Below, piece by piece: positions 26,281-34,822 of a stretch of 64,000 nucleotides of DNA. Source of the stretch: VBAS01 sp964508655 (GTDB lineage: Bacteria; Bacteroidota; Bacteroidia; Chitinophagales; Chitinophagaceae). Location: NCBI GenBank assembly GCA_964508655.1, contig CAZDUO010000006.1:1-64000 (forward strand), read 5' to 3'. The number at the start of each line of letters is the position of its first letter. Positions within the stretch are counted from its first letter, which is position 1. The notes beneath the pieces are model-generated. The model ran no database searches. It was not told the DNA's origin and saw nothing but the letters and a program-made list of their open reading frames with translations. A program made the position numbers and the translations under genes.

Positions 26281-27507
26281 ATGACAGAACACGAACATAT
26301 TAAATTGCCGGAAGGCTCCATTGAAAAGACAACCACTACACTGAACCTGGGCCCCACACACCCGGCCACTCACGGTGTATTTCAGAATATTCTTGAGCTC
26401 GATGGAGAGCGGATAGTTTCAGCCGAGCAGACGGTTGGTTACATTCACCGTGCATTTGAAAAGCTGGCTGAACGCCGGCCGCTGTACCAGGTAACTCCGC
26501 TTACCGACCGCCTGAACTATTGTTCGGCACCCATCAACAATATGGGCTGGCACCTTACCTGCGAAAAACTGCTGGGCATTAAAACTCCCAAACGGGTGGA
26601 TTACCTGCGGGTGATCATCATGGAGCTGGCCCGCATTGCCGACCATCTTATTTGCAATTCCATCGTAGGAGTGGATACCGGCGCCTACACCGGTTTCCTG
26701 TACGTGATGCAATACCGTGAACTGATTTATGAAATATGGGAAGAGATTTGCGGCTCACGCCTCACCACCAACATAGGCCGCATCGGCGGCTTCGAAAGAA
26801 ATTTCAACGACATCGCATTTCAGAAGCTGGAAAAATTTCTGAAAGAATATCCCAGGGTGCTGCAGGAATTTATCAACCTGTTTGAACGCAACCGCATATT
26901 TATGGAGCGTACACAGGGTACCGGCGCCATCAGCGCCGATCGGGCATTGAACTACAGTTTCACCGGGCCCAACCTGCGTGCCGCAGGAGTGGATTACGAT
27001 GTACGGGTGCATACACCGTACAGCAGTTATGAAGATTTTCAGTTCAACATACCGGTAGGCACCACCGGCGACAACTATGACCGCTGGCAGGTGCGTAATG
27101 CCGAAATGTGGGAATCGCTGCGTATTATTGAACAGGCTTACCAAAAGGTGCAGGAGTTTAAAGGCGCCGAAGCCGACGTGTATCATGCCGATGTGCCGGA
27201 ATATTATCTGCCGGAAAAAGAAGATGTGTACGCAAAGATGGAAGCGCTTATCTGGCATTTTAAAATTGTGATGGGTGAAACCAAAATTCCTGTCGGCGAG
27301 GTGTACCATTGTGTGGAAGGCGCCAATGGGGAACTTGGATTTTATCTAATCAGCGATGGCGGCCGCACACCGTACCGTTTGCATTTCCGCCGGCCCTGTT
27401 TTATTTATTACCAGGCTTTTGAAGAACTGACAAAGGGAAGCATGCTGAGCGATGCCATTGTCACCTTGAGCAGCTTGAATTTGATTGCGGGAGAAATGGA
27501 TGCATAA
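26281..27507 (+). CDS. nuoD: NADH-quinone oxidoreductase subunit D
   Basis: 408 residues from ATG 26281. The 49-kDa-type subunit that forms the quinone cavity with NuoB. Visible are LNLGPTHPATHGVFQNILELDGE, YIHRAFEKLAERR, MELARIADHLICNS and the C-terminal SDGGRTPYRLHFRRPCF. The quinone-binding His lies in THPATHG. Followed at its stop by a GC hairpin repeat. Confidence 0.97.
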   Translation: MTEHEHIKLPEGSIEKTTTTLNLGPTHPATHGVFQNILELDGERIVSAEQTVGYIHRAFEKLAERRPLYQVTPLTDRLNYCSAPINNMGWHLTCEKLLGIKTPKRVDYLRVIIMELARIADHLICNSIVGVDTGAYTGFLYVMQYRELIYEIWEEICGSRLTTNIGRIGGFERNFNDIAFQKLEKFLKEYPRVLQEFINLFERNRIFMERTQGTGAISADRALNYSFTGPNLRAAGVDYDVRVHTPYSSYEDFQFNIPVGTTGDNYDRWQVRNAEMWESLRIIEQAYQKVQEFKGAEADVYHADVPEYYLPEKEDVYAKMEALIWHFKIVMGETKIPVGEVYHCVEGANGELGFYLISDGGRTPYRLHFRRPCFIYYQAFEELTKGSMLSDAIVTLSSLNLIAGEMDA

Positions 27508-27540
27508 ACCCCCTGTCCCCCTTTAGAGGGACTTAGGCTG
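27508..27540. repeat. GC hairpin repeat after nuoD
   Basis: ACCCCCTGTCCCCCTTTAGA then GGGACTTAGGCTG. Same class as the copies after nuoA and nuoJ (all share ACTTAGG[TC]TG on the right side). Confidence 0.7.
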
Positions 27541-27625
27541 AAACAACCTGAATAGGTTTGAAAGTTCTTTACGTTTGTATTTTTTATTATTGTGTTACCA
27601 GCAGAAGTAAATCTATTTAGCTTCC

Positions 27626-27645
27626 GTTGCGTCGCACTCTTGTAC
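27626..27645. repeat. 20-bp dispersed repeat, uninterrupted copy
   Basis: GTTGCGTCGCACTCTTGTAC. Its reverse complement occurs at 33461-33512, where it is split by a 32-bp insertion. A CTCCGC-TTCAG-GCGGAG hairpin follows at 27684-27700, just before nuoE. Confidence 0.75.
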
Positions 27646-27709
27646 TATAAGTTCACTATTCGGCAATAAAAAAATTGATTACACTCCGCTTCAGGCGGAG
27701 ACGGTGTTT

Positions 27710-28210
27710 ATGGTTAAGTTTTCAGAAGAAAAATTAAAAGAAGTTAACGACATCATTCAGCGCTATCCAGAAGGGCGGCAAAAAAGCGCATTGATTCCGG
27801 TGCTGCACATGGCGCAGCAGGAATTTGGCGGCTGGCTGAGTGTGGAAACAATGGACTATGTGGCTTCACTGCTCAGGCTTGAGCCGATAGAAGTGTACGA
27901 AGTGGCTACATTTTACAGCATGTACAACCTCAAACCGGTGGGCCGCTATATGTTTGAAGTGTGCCAGACAGGGCCCTGCATGCTGCGTGGCAGCGATGAG
28001 ATAATAAAATATATTTATGAAAAACTGGGAATAAAGCCCGGTGAAACAACAACCGACGGTATGTTTACCCTGAAAACCGTGGAATGCCTCGGCGCCTGCG
28101 GCTATGCACCTATGATGCAGCTGGGAAAACTTTACCGCGAACACCTGACAAAAGAAAAAGTGGATAAGATAATTGATGAATGCAGAAGAAATCAATCTGT
28201 AAATAATTAG
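27710..28210 (+). CDS. nuoE: NADH-quinone oxidoreductase subunit E
   Basis: 166 residues from ATG 27710. Thioredoxin-like 2Fe-2S protein of the NADH module; ligands Cys85, Cys90 (VCQTGPC) and Cys126, Cys130 (VECLGACGYAP). Normally adjacent to nuoF, but here two unrelated genes lie between them. Confidence 0.95.
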   Translation: MVKFSEEKLKEVNDIIQRYPEGRQKSALIPVLHMAQQEFGGWLSVETMDYVASLLRLEPIEVYEVATFYSMYNLKPVGRYMFEVCQTGPCMLRGSDEIIKYIYEKLGIKPGETTTDGMFTLKTVECLGACGYAPMMQLGKLYREHLTKEKVDKIIDECRRNQSVNN

Positions 28211-28229
28211 TAAACTTTAATAATAATGT

Positions 28230-28646
28230 ATGAAAGGAATAATACCATATCTGAATTTTGACGGTAACGGAACAGAGGCTTTGCAGTTTTATTGCAAAGC
28301 CCTTGACGGAAAAATTTTGTTTCAGCAAAGTTTAGGTGATTCACCAATGGGAGCAAAGACTCCTGACGAGTTCAAGAACCGGCTGATGCATGCCACATTC
28401 GAATGTGAAGCCGGTTCATTCATGGCCTCCGACGGCCCTCCCGGCCATGAAATGAAAACAGGAAACAATGTGAGTCTTTCATTACACTACGATGCCGAAG
28501 AAAAAATAGACAAAGCATTCAACGGCCTGGCAGAAGGCGGAACCGTATTGATGCCCCTGCAGCAAACATTCTGGGCGCATCGCTTCGGAATGCTGATTGA
28601 CAAATACGGCTTCAACTGGATGTTCAACATGGACAAACCTAATTGA
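28230..28646 (+). CDS. VOC-superfamily (PhnB/glyoxalase-like) protein
   Basis: 138 residues. MKGIIPYLNFDGNGTEALQFYCKALDGKILFQQSLGDSPMG and the C-terminal TFWAHRFGMLIDKYGFNWMFNMDK are typical of the PhnB-like branch of the VOC fold. Members are small dimers whose functions are mostly unknown (some are glyoxalase or resistance proteins). It sits 20 bp after nuoE in the complex I operon and has no known link to that enzyme. Confidence 0.85.
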   Translation: MKGIIPYLNFDGNGTEALQFYCKALDGKILFQQSLGDSPMGAKTPDEFKNRLMHATFECEAGSFMASDGPPGHEMKTGNNVSLSLHYDAEEKIDKAFNGLAEGGTVLMPLQQTFWAHRFGMLIDKYGFNWMFNMDKPN

Positions 28647-28652
28647 TAGAAA

Positions 28653-29078
28653 CTGAAACAGCTCTTAACGATAGGATTGCTCTTTATTAACCTGTGTGCA
28701 GTTGCGCAGGTTGACAGCACAGGTTTGAAAGAAGCAATGCAGCAACTGGACAAAGCACTAATGCAAAAAGACGAAAAGATTTTACAGACAGTCCTGCACA
28801 AAGACCTGAGCTTTGGTCATTCCAACGGCTGGGTACAAAACAAGAAGGATGTGTTGAATGATTTTAATAGCGGGAAACTTATATACAGTAATATCGAGAA
28901 CAGCAGTTCCGTTATTCTGAACATAAATAATAAATGGGCAACGGTGAAAACAAATACAAAAGCGGAAGGAACAGTGAACGGAAATGCATTCAGCCTGGCA
29001 CTGCATGTGATGCAATTTTGGATAAAAACAAAAAAGGGCTGGCAGCTGATGGTGAGGCAGAGTGCAAAACAAAGTTGA
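28653..29078 (+). CDS. Secreted DUF4440/SnoaL-like protein, non-ATG start
   Basis: 141 residues if translation starts at CTG 28653, which gives a full signal peptide (KQLLTIGLLFINLCAVAQ). TTG 28677 would cut the signal in half, and a stop at 28647 bars anything earlier; no ATG is available. The mature domain (MQQLDKALMQKDEKILQTVLHKDLSFGHSNGWVQ ... QFWIKTKKGWQLMVRQSAKQ) is of the NTF2-like DUF4440 type. Only 6 bp separate it from the VOC gene, so the pair came in together (inference). It may be decaying or use an unusual start. Confidence 0.7.
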   Translation: MKQLLTIGLLFINLCAVAQVDSTGLKEAMQQLDKALMQKDEKILQTVLHKDLSFGHSNGWVQNKKDVLNDFNSGKLIYSNIENSSSVILNINNKWATVKTNTKAEGTVNGNAFSLALHVMQFWIKTKKGWQLMVRQSAKQS

Positions 29079-29102
29079 TTATATAAATAATTATTCAGGG
29101 AG

Positions 29103-29130
29103 TTTGCTTCGTCGCTTCGCTCCTCGCAAG
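29103..29130. repeat. Dispersed-type repeat before nuoF
   Basis: TTTGCTTCGTCGCTTCGCTC followed by CTCGCAAGC, ending 4 bp before the nuoF ATG. I recall similar CGTCGCTTCGCTCCTCGC blocks between genes in other Bacteroidota (memory, not checked). Confidence 0.45.
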
Positions 29131-29134
29131 CATT

Positions 29135-30505
29135 ATGGGACGAAAATTATTATTAGACAAAGCCGGCATTGAAGGCATTCGCTATTACGATGCATACCGC
29201 AAACACGGCGGTTACCGCAGCGTGGAAAAGGCTTTGAAAACAATGACACCTGACCAGGTGACTGAGGAAGTAAAGAAAAGCGGTTTGCGTGGCCGCGGCG
29301 GCGCCGGATTTCCTACCGGTATGAAATGGGGTTTTCTGGCCAGGCCTGAAGGCGTGCCCCGCTACCTGGTAGTGAATGCCGATGAAAGCGAACCCGGCAC
29401 ATTCAAAGACAGGTACCTGATGGAGCATATTCCGCATTTGCTCATCGAAGGCATCATCACTTCATCGTACGCTATCGGCTCCAACAGGTCTTACATTTAT
29501 ATCCGCGGCGAATTTGCATGGATAGTTGATATACTTGAGCAGGCCATTGCCGAAGCAAGGAACAATGGCTGGCTGGGAAAAAATATTTCAGGAAGCGGCT
29601 TCGACTGCGAAATCTATGTACAGCGTGGTGCAGGCGCCTATATCTGCGGCGAAGAAACTGCACTGCTCGAAAGCCTCGAAGGCAAGCGGGGCAACCCGAG
29701 AATAAAACCGCCTTTCCCTGCCGTAAAAGGTTTATATGATTGCCCCACTGTGGTAAACAATGTAGAGACCATCGCAGCCGTAGTGCCGATAGTGAATGAT
29801 GGCGGAATGGAGTATTCAAAAATCGGCACCGGGAAATCAACCGGAACAAAACTCATCAGCGCCTGCGGCAATGTGAAGAACCCCGGGGTGTATGAAATTG
29901 AAATGAATATTCCGGTGGAAGAATTTCTTTTCAGCAATGAATACTGCGGCGGCATTGCAAACGGAAAAAGACTGAAAGCCTGCATACCCGGCGGCTCTTC
30001 GGTTCCCATTTTACCCGCTAACCTGCTTTTGAAAACGGCGAATGGTGAACCAAGAATGATGACCTATGAAAGCCTGGCCGATGGAGGGTTTGCCACAGCC
30101 AGCATGATGGGCAGCGGCGGATTCATTGTGCTGGATGAAGACCAGTGCGTGGTAAAACACACGTATACGCTGGCCCGCTTTTACCGTCACGAAAGTTGCG
30201 GTCAGTGCAGCCCCTGCCGGGAAGGAACCGGCTGGATGGAAAAAATTTTATGGAATATTGATAACGGCAAGGGAAAAATGAGTGATATTGATTTGCTCTG
30301 GGATATACAAAGAAAAATTGAGGGAAATACCATTTGCCCGTTGGGCGATGCTGCGGCGTGGCCGGTGGCATCAGCCATCCGTCATTTCCGCGATGAGTTT
30401 GAGTGGCATGTGCTGTACCCGGAAGAATGTTTGAAGAGAAATTATGGATTGGGGGATTATGCCAAAATCCCAAGCCCCGTAAAGGGGGCTATGGATGTTG
30501 TATAG
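29135..30505 (+). CDS. nuoF: NADH-quinone oxidoreductase subunit F
   Basis: 456 residues. Binds NADH and FMN and a 4Fe-4S cluster. Visible: RGRGGAGFPTG (52-62, nucleotide binding), VNADESEPGTFKDR, GAGAYICGEETALLESLEG and cluster ligands ESCGQCSPCREGTGW plus NTICPLGDAAAWP. The last residues (AKIPSPVKGAMDVV) are encoded by a GC hairpin repeat at 30467-30493 that replaces the natural end of the gene. The core is intact. Confidence 0.96.
   Translation: MGRKLLLDKAGIEGIRYYDAYRKHGGYRSVEKALKTMTPDQVTEEVKKSGLRGRGGAGFPTGMKWGFLARPEGVPRYLVVNADESEPGTFKDRYLMEHIPHLLIEGIITSSYAIGSNRSYIYIRGEFAWIVDILEQAIAEARNNGWLGKNISGSGFDCEIYVQRGAGAYICGEETALLESLEGKRGNPRIKPPFPAVKGLYDCPTVVNNVETIAAVVPIVNDGGMEYSKIGTGKSTGTKLISACGNVKNPGVYEIEMNIPVEEFLFSNEYCGGIANGKRLKACIPGGSSVPILPANLLLKTANGEPRMMTYESLADGGFATASMMGSGGFIVLDEDQCVVKHTYTLARFYRHESCGQCSPCREGTGWMEKILWNIDNGKGKMSDIDLLWDIQRKIEGNTICPLGDAAAWPVASAIRHFRDEFEWHVLYPEECLKRNYGLGDYAKIPSPVKGAMDVV
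30467..30493. repeat. GC hairpin repeat forming the end of nuoF
   Basis: AATCCCAAGCCCCGTAAAGG then GGGCT. Read in frame as KIPSPVKGA. Confidence 0.6.
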
Positions 30506-30549
30506 ATATTGGAAAAAAAAATTAATAAAGCCCGTGTAGGAGTTTGGGT

Positions 30550-31650
30550 ATGGAAAAAAAATTTTTCAAAGTAACCATCGACAACATCAGCATCGAAGTG
30601 GAGCCGGGCACTACTATCCTGCAGGCTGCACGAAAAATCGGCGGCGATGTTACCCCGCCTGCCATGTGTTATTACACACACCTGAAAGGCAGCGGAGGTA
30701 AATGCCGCACCTGCCTGGTAGAGGTAGCAGCCGGCTCTGCCGCCGACCCGCGGCCGATGCCCAAGCTGGTGGCCAGCTGCCGCACCAGTGTGATGGATGG
30801 CATGATAGTGAAAAACATCACCAGCGAAAGAGTGATGGATGCACGAAATGGAGTGGTGGAATTTTTACTTATCAACCATCCGCTCGATTGTCCTGTCTGC
30901 GACCAGGCAGGCGAATGTCACTTGCAGGACCTTTCGTATGAGCACGGCACCGAAGGTACCCGCTATGAATTCAAAAGAAGAACATTTGAAAAGGAAGATA
31001 TCGGCCCTTACATTCAGCTGCACATGACACGCTGCATACTCTGCTACCGTTGTACGTTTGTGGCTGACCAGCTCACCGACCATCGTGTGCATGGTGTGCT
31101 CGACCGCGGCGACCATGCTGAGATTTCCACTTACATTTCCAAAGCGATTGACAACGATTTTTCCGGCAATATGATTGATGTGTGCCCGGTAGGTGCCTTG
31201 ACGGATAAAACTTTTCGCTTTAAAAACCGGGTGTGGTTTACCAGGCCGGTGGATGCTCACCGCAACTGCGATAAATGCTGTGGTAAAGTAACGCTTTGGC
31301 TGCGTGGTGATGAAGTGCTGCGGGTAACGGCAAGAAAAGACGAGTGGGGCGAAGTGCAGGCTTACGATGGCAAGCCCGGATGGATTTGCAACGATTGCCG
31401 GTTTCATAAAAAACACAAAAGCGATTGGGTGATTGAAGGCCTGACCAATGTGAACCGACACTCAGTTATTGCGCAGGGAAAATATCCGGGCCTGCATGTG
31501 CCGAAAGAATTTCTCCCAAAAGTAATGGACGGCAGAAAGCCGAAACTGCTGATGGATATTCATGAAATAAGTGAGGTGAATAAGCCGGAAATAGATTTGT
31601 CGGAAATTCCGGGGCCGCCGACGAGTAAAACTTTCGGAAGTCAGCAATAG
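30550..31650 (+). CDS. nuoG: NADH-quinone oxidoreductase subunit G, short form
   Basis: 366 residues from ATG 30550. Carries 2Fe-2S (Cys40, Cys52, Cys55 and a later Cys), the His-coordinated 4Fe-4S region (HPLDCPVCDQAGECHLQD) and CILCYRCTFVADQ ... DVCPVGALTDKTFR. It lacks the large molybdopterin-fold C-terminal domain of E. coli NuoG; Bacteroidota commonly have such a short form. The C-terminal part has four further Cys (CDKCCG, CNDCRF). Confidence 0.93.
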   Translation: MEKKFFKVTIDNISIEVEPGTTILQAARKIGGDVTPPAMCYYTHLKGSGGKCRTCLVEVAAGSAADPRPMPKLVASCRTSVMDGMIVKNITSERVMDARNGVVEFLLINHPLDCPVCDQAGECHLQDLSYEHGTEGTRYEFKRRTFEKEDIGPYIQLHMTRCILCYRCTFVADQLTDHRVHGVLDRGDHAEISTYISKAIDNDFSGNMIDVCPVGALTDKTFRFKNRVWFTRPVDAHRNCDKCCGKVTLWLRGDEVLRVTARKDEWGEVQAYDGKPGWICNDCRFHKKHKSDWVIEGLTNVNRHSVIAQGKYPGLHVPKEFLPKVMDGRKPKLLMDIHEISEVNKPEIDLSEIPGPPTSKTFGSQQ

Positions 31651-31656
31651 GGGAAT

Positions 31657-31953
31657 ATGATTTTAAAAAGAGAACAAATACAGGAAACAGTACGGAATTT
31701 TTTTGCAGAAAAGCCTGTAAGAAAAGTCTGGTTGTTTGGTTCATACGCAAGAGGTGATGCTGACGAAACCAGTGATGTGGATGTGCTGATTGATTTTGAA
31801 AAAGATGCAAGGGTGGGGTTAAGATATTTTCTTTGGCACGAGGAATTGGCAGCTCTTTTAAAAAAGAAAGTAGACATAGTAAGTCTTGGCTGGGAAAATA
31901 AATATATCAAGCCGCTGATTGATAAAGACAAGCCGCTGATTTATGAAAAATAA
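31657..31953 (+). CDS. MNT-domain nucleotidyltransferase (MntA-like antitoxin)
   Basis: 98 residues with the minimal nucleotidyltransferase motif GSYARGDADETSDVDVLIDF (Gly28-Ser29, Asp40-x-Asp42). In MntA/HepT pairs the MNT protein transfers AMP to the HEPN toxin and silences it. It lies 6 bp after nuoG and overlaps the expected start of the HEPN gene. A toxin-antitoxin pair inside a respiratory operon is unusual. Confidence 0.85.
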   Translation: MILKREQIQETVRNFFAEKPVRKVWLFGSYARGDADETSDVDVLIDFEKDARVGLRYFLWHEELAALLKKKVDIVSLGWENKYIKPLIDKDKPLIYEK

Positions 31954-32292
31954 ATTGGCGATGAGGCCAGGCTCAGGCATATTTTGGATTGTATTACAGA
32001 AATAGAAAATGCCATTGCAGGCCTGAATCAGGAAAGTTTTATTGCCAGTCATATTGTGAGGATCGCAGTTGTCAAGTGGATGGAGATTATTGGCGAAGCT
32101 TCCGTGAATATTTCAGAGGAACTGAAAAATCAATATAATGATATTGATTGGCCGGCGATAAAGGGCATGAGGAATATTGTAGTGCATGAATATTTTGGCA
32201 TTAAATACGATTTAATTTGGGAAGTTGCTACGGAACATATTCCTGATTTTAAAAAGCATATTGTTAATTTACTTGACAAGCTTAATAAGTAA
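31954..32292 (+). CDS. HEPN-domain (HepT/DUF86-like) RNase toxin with displaced start
   Basis: The protein reads GDEARLRHILDCITEIENA ... RNIVVHEYFG and holds the HepT motif Arg-x4-His-x-Tyr (Arg73, His78, Tyr80). The natural ATG at 31943 (ATGAAAAATAAATTGG, overlapping the MNT stop) is one base out of frame with this sequence; a single extra G near 31957 would restore MKNKLGDEARLRH. As it stands, only ATT 31954 or TTG 31984 can start it. So the toxin is frameshifted, uses a rare ATT start, or the assembly lost one G. Confidence 0.72.
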   Translation: MGDEARLRHILDCITEIENAIAGLNQESFIASHIVRIAVVKWMEIIGEASVNISEELKNQYNDIDWPAIKGMRNIVVHEYFGIKYDLIWEVATEHIPDFKKHIVNLLDKLNK

Positions 32293-32294
32293 CT

Positions 32295-33335
32295 ATGATT
32301 GATTGGTGGATATTACTGGAAAAAGCAATCCTGATTCTGTTGGTCGTCACTGTTTCACTGGTGATAGCCATGTATGCCACCTGGGCTGAAAGAAAAATTG
32401 CTGCGGTGATACAGGACCGCCGCGGGCCCAACCGGGCCGGGCCTTTTGGTTTATTACAACCGGTGGCAGATGGCATAAAACTTTTTATGAAGGAAGAAAT
32501 CATTCCTGCTGTATCTTCCAAATTCCTTTTTGTGATGGGTCCGGCACTGGCTATGATAACTGCGCTGATGACAAGCGCCGTTATTCCATGGGCGCCGTCG
32601 GTAAATTTATTCGGCAGGGACATCAGCCTGCAGATCGCCGATATCAATATCGGGATACTGTATGTGTTTGGTGTGGTGAGCCTCGGTGTGTATGGCATCA
32701 TGATTGGCGGGTGGGCTTCCAACAATAAGTTTTCATTGCTTGCCGCCATCCGCGGCGCTTCGCAAATGATCAGCTACGAACTGGCCATGGGCATTTCACT
32801 CATTGCCCTGCTGATGCTTACCGGTTCACTGCGCCTGAGTGAAATTGTAAGCCAGCAAAGCCAGGGGGCATTCAACTGGAACATCATGTACCAGCCGCTG
32901 GGATTCCTCATATTTTTTATTTGTGCCCTGGCAGAATGCAACCGGACACCTTTTGATTTACCGGAGGCGGAAAATGAACTCAACTTTGGTTATCATCAGG
33001 AATATTCCTCCATGAAGCTCGGGTTCTATTTATTTGCTGAGTACATCAACATGTTCATCAGCGGGGTAGTGATGTCAACACTGTTTTTAGGGGGGTATGA
33101 TATTCCTTTTGTAAATGAATCGGCCTGGGGCAATCATTGGTGGGTAGGGTTAATCGGCTTTTGTGTGCTGATGGCTAAAGCCTTGTTCTTTGTGTTTGTG
33201 TTTATGTGGATACGCTGGACCATTCCGCGGTTCCGCTACGATCAGCTGATGAATCTCGGCTGGAAAGGACTGATTCCGCTTTCGCTGGCGAATATGATAA
33301 TTACAGCGGTAGTGATTTTATGGCTGAAAAAATGA
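32295..33335 (+). CDS. nuoH: NADH-quinone oxidoreductase subunit H
   Basis: 346 residues, about eight membrane segments. Family signatures: ERKIAAVIQDRRGPNRAGPFGLLQPVADGIKLFMKE, ISYELAMGISL, ALAECNRTPFDLPEAENELNFGYHQEYSSMKLGFY and WIRWTIPRFRYDQLMNLGWK. It links the quinone site to the proton channels. Starts 2 bp after the HEPN gene. Confidence 0.97.
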   Translation: MIDWWILLEKAILILLVVTVSLVIAMYATWAERKIAAVIQDRRGPNRAGPFGLLQPVADGIKLFMKEEIIPAVSSKFLFVMGPALAMITALMTSAVIPWAPSVNLFGRDISLQIADINIGILYVFGVVSLGVYGIMIGGWASNNKFSLLAAIRGASQMISYELAMGISLIALLMLTGSLRLSEIVSQQSQGAFNWNIMYQPLGFLIFFICALAECNRTPFDLPEAENELNFGYHQEYSSMKLGFYLFAEYINMFISGVVMSTLFLGGYDIPFVNESAWGNHWWVGLIGFCVLMAKALFFVFVFMWIRWTIPRFRYDQLMNLGWKGLIPLSLANMIITAVVILWLKK

Positions 33336-33392
33336 GTGGAGAATTTTGAAAAATCAACAGGTAAAAGCTTGTCACTGATTTCGCAGGTTCAC

Positions 33393-33434
33393 ACAGAGAT
33401 TAATCTGTGAAAATCCGTGTCATCTGTGAGAAAT
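33393..33434. repeat. AGATTAATCTGTGAAAAT-type dispersed block in the nuoH-nuoI gap
   Basis: AGAGATTAATCTGTGAAAAT then CCGTGTCATCTGTGAGAAAT. Directly repeated TCTGTGA units. Confidence 0.45.
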
Positions 33435-33460
33435 TAAAAAAGCTGAATAGCCTTGCTGCA

Positions 33461-33512
33461 GTACAAGAGTGCGACCCGCCTGCCAAAGTCTTGTACGGCG
33501 GGCAGGCGCAAC
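33461..33512. repeat. 20-bp repeat split by a 32-bp palindromic insertion
   Basis: GTACAAGAGTGCGAC (33461-33475) and GCAAC (33508-33512) are the two parts of the reverse complement of 27626-27645. Between them is a 32-bp segment with 7-bp inverted arms GCCTGCC (33478-33484) and GGCAGGC (33501-33507). The whole 33336-33606 gap holds repeats and no gene. Confidence 0.8.
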
Positions 33513-33606
33513 TAAAGTAAAATAGAATTGTTGTCGCCGGGTACATAAAATATATTTGCGAACTTTTTAAAATCCTTCCCCACCGGGGAGAATAAGAAAG
33601 GTAACT

Positions 33607-34158
33607 ATGCAGGCATTAACGAACAGGGCAAAACTGGTAGACCGCCGGCCGATGTCGGCGCTGGAAAGGATTTACCTGTGGAATATCCTGAAGGGCATGG
33701 TGATTACTTTCCGGCACATTTTTAAGAAAAAAGCGACAATACAATACCCGGAACAGAAAAGACCTTTCAGCGCCGTGTTTCGCGGTCTGCATGTGCTGAA
33801 CCGTGATGAAGAAGGCCGGGAACGCTGTACGGCTTGCGGCCTTTGCGCTGTGGCTTGCCCTGCTGAAGCCATTACCATGGAAGCTGCAGAACGCTTGCCG
33901 GGTGAAGAGCACCTGTACCGTGAAGAAAAATATGCGGCAAAATACGAAATCAACATGCTGCGCTGCATATTTTGCGGCTTGTGCGAAGAAGCCTGCCCGA
34001 AGGATGCGATTTACCTGTCGCAGACTTTTGCACCTTCCAATTATGCACGCAGCGGTTTTATTTATAAAAAAGACGATTTACTGATTCCGCATCCTAAAGA
34101 AAATTCTGAAGCATTTAAAAAGGCAAGGGGTGAAAGGAAAATAATTAATAATTATTAA
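33607..34158 (+). CDS. nuoI: NADH-quinone oxidoreductase subunit I
   Basis: 183 residues. Two 4Fe-4S motifs: Cys74-77-80-84 (CTACGLCAVACP) and Cys120-123-126-130 (CIFCGLCEEACP). N-terminal amphipathic helix then the ferredoxin fold. Part of the connecting module between NuoG and NuoB. Confidence 0.96.
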   Translation: MQALTNRAKLVDRRPMSALERIYLWNILKGMVITFRHIFKKKATIQYPEQKRPFSAVFRGLHVLNRDEEGRERCTACGLCAVACPAEAITMEAAERLPGEEHLYREEKYAAKYEINMLRCIFCGLCEEACPKDAIYLSQTFAPSNYARSGFIYKKDDLLIPHPKENSEAFKKARGERKIINNY

Positions 34159-34191
34159 TCAATAATTATTCGGGCCAACTGGTTATTAGAA

Positions 34192-34692
34192 ATGGGTGTG
34201 ACTCCAATCTTATTCTGGTTTCTTTCTGCCTTGGCACTGTTCAGTGCCCTGATGGTTATTACCAGTAAAAATCCTGTGTACAGCGTCATCTGGCTGATCC
34301 TCGTTTTCTTTGCCATCTCCGGTCATTATCTTTTGCTTAATGCGCAGTTTCTTGCCATTGTAAATATCATTGTATATGCCGGCGCCATCATGGTGCTGTT
34401 TCTGTATGTGCTGATGCTGATGGACCTGAAAAAGGAAAGCGAACCGCAGAAAAGCCGCTGGCTGAAAATTGCCGGCGCAGTGGCGGGAGGAAGTTTGTTG
34501 CTGGTGCTGATAGCTGCATTGAAAAAAGCTGAATCGGCAAAAGACATTGCACAGACAAGAGAAGGCGATATCGGGCTGATAGAAAACCTGGGCAAAGTAT
34601 TGTTCAGGGATTACGTGGTGCCTTTTGAAATAGCGAGCATTTTATTTTTAAGCGCTATGGTAGGAGCGGTGGTGATTGGGAAGAAAGAGTAA
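34192..34692 (+). CDS. nuoJ: NADH-quinone oxidoreductase subunit J
   Basis: 166 residues, about five membrane segments, with the conserved third helix VNIIVYAGAIMVLFLYVLMLMDL. Membrane-arm subunit. The stop is followed within a few bases by a GC hairpin repeat. Confidence 0.94.
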   Translation: MGVTPILFWFLSALALFSALMVITSKNPVYSVIWLILVFFAISGHYLLLNAQFLAIVNIIVYAGAIMVLFLYVLMLMDLKKESEPQKSRWLKIAGAVAGGSLLLVLIAALKKAESAKDIAQTREGDIGLIENLGKVLFRDYVVPFEIASILFLSAMVGAVVIGKKE

Positions 34693-34730
34693 CAACAACC
34701 CCTGTCCCCCTAAAGGGGTGACTTAGGTTG
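34693..34730. repeat. GC hairpin repeat, nuoJ-nuoK gap, left copy
   Basis: ACCCCTGTCCCCCTAAAGGG then GTGACTTAGGTTG. Paired with an inverted copy at 34799-34822. Confidence 0.75.
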
Positions 34731-34798
34731 TGTCATTCTTCTTTTGCTAAATATTTATTATTTAAACACTTTTCGTATTTAGCGGAGTGTATTAAAAT

Positions 34799-34822
34799 GC
34801 CCCTTTAGGGGTTTGGGGGTTT
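34799..34822. repeat. GC hairpin repeat, nuoJ-nuoK gap, right copy
   Basis: GCCCCTTTAGGGGTTTGGGG plus GTTT, directly followed by the nuoK ATG. Confidence 0.75.
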
